From Siphlonurus alternatus (Eukaryota > Arthropoda > Insecta > Ephemeroptera > Siphlonuridae): a stretch of DNA of 64,000 nt. Where the stretch lies: contig OX463784.1 in NCBI GenBank assembly GCA_949825025.1, positions 12,037,283-12,101,282 on the forward strand, written 5' to 3'. Both the position numbers and the translations under genes were made by a program. A model generated the notes under the pieces. It was not told the DNA's origin. It made no database searches and worked only from the letters and a program-made list of their open reading frames with translations. Of this stretch, positions 63,664 through 64,000 are shown piece by piece (within the stretch, counting starts at the first letter, position 1; the number at the start of each line of letters is the position of its first letter).

Positions 63664-64000
63664 ATGCATGGTAGTAGTTCTGAATTACTATTAGATCAAC
63701 AATCAGATTTATTAAGACGTCGTAAATTATTAGAATTGAGTGTTAAACCTGAACCTCCAATACCAAAAAGAAAAAAAACATGTAGAGAAAGATTAAAATT
63801 TTATGCAACCTCAATATTAGCTATGGCTGTTAGTGGTGGTTCGGCTGCTTTATTATTTTTGGTGCCTCTATATGTTGATCCGGCTGTTTCTACATTGATG
63901 TCTGATTTTGACCCTGAACCTATAACCTGTGAAACATCTCAGGTCGAATACCTGGCAGGTCTTGGTAACTGTTCATGGAGTTCGTGTAGAGAAGGTTGTA
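63664..64000 (+). CDS. TipE: TipE/TEH-family voltage-gated sodium channel auxiliary subunit, N-terminal part (cut by window edge)
   Basis: Open frame of 112 codons plus one base running off the right edge. The family consists of two-pass membrane proteins that raise surface expression and tune gating of the insect Para sodium channel. Seen: a cytosolic N-terminus with a basic cluster (PKRKKTCRERLKFY), a first membrane segment (about residues 48-72) running into FLVPLYVDPAVSTL, then the extracellular start with CETSQ and NCSWSSCREGC, the hallmark cysteine/tryptophan block of the family. The VPLYVDPA block resembles TEH1 more than TipE itself, but I cannot assign orthology from this fragment. 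No intron interrupts the visible part. Codon use is A/T-ending, unlike the more GC-rich exons of the transporter gene. Confidence 0.92.
   Translation, partial: MHGSSSELLLDQQSDLLRRRKLLELSVKPEPPIPKRKKTCRERLKFYATSILAMAVSGGSAALLFLVPLYVDPAVSTLMSDFDPEPITCETSQVEYLAGLGNCSWSSCREGC

Overview
The window looks like AT-rich insect nuclear DNA. All genes are split by GT-AG introns, there is no operon-like packing, and the recognisable genes are insect types: Plus-C odorant-binding proteins and a TipE/TEH sodium-channel auxiliary subunit. Short palindromic DNA elements and tetranucleotide microsatellites are very dense. I cannot name the species; no order-level marker is visible. All exon boundaries were read by hand from splice sites, reading phase and protein similarity. 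There is no transcript support.

Layout. (1) 27-11868, minus: a complete 16-exon SLC44A1-like choline transporter gene (668 aa), with a possible NRF-1-type promoter palindrome near 14.75 kb. (2) 18749-24849, minus: a 5-coding-exon gene (465 aa) for a protein with a C-terminal C3HC4 RING ending in an IAP-like tail; the rest is not a family I recognise. (3) 24.9-30.7 kb: a gene-free transposon graveyard with a LINE 3' remnant, an inverted copy of its tail, and a hAT-type element with a perfect 8-bp target duplication. (4) 30708-61565, plus: three head-to-tail genes of one family (288, 382 and 625 aa). The cysteine spacing is that of Plus-C odorant-binding proteins and the core exons have the same order and phases, including four very small exons. 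(5) 63664-64000, plus: the first 112 codons of a TipE/TEH gene with a good TATA/initiator pair upstream.

The most interesting part is the OBP cluster. Each paralogue adds something different to the same 12-cysteine core. OBP-A and OBP-B carry a conserved tetrabasic, furin-like site followed by Gln, then a mucin-like Pro/Thr/Ser- or Thr/Lys/Glu-rich linker before the first core cysteine. OBP-C lacks both. Instead it reads on past the place where OBP-A stops and gains about 400 residues of hydrophilic tail with tandem DSRGTTER-type repeats. This suggests secreted, possibly proteolytically processed and O-glycosylated, matrix- or fluid-forming OBP relatives rather than simple soluble odorant carriers; that functional reading is inference.

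The non-coding DNA is dominated by foldback/MITE families with terminal inverted repeats. It also holds at least five copies of a SINE whose head is 5S-rRNA-like, one solo LTR, tandem duplications, and AAAT/GATT microsatellites that touch splice sites in two genes. I saw no tRNA, CRISPR array or intact autonomous transposon.
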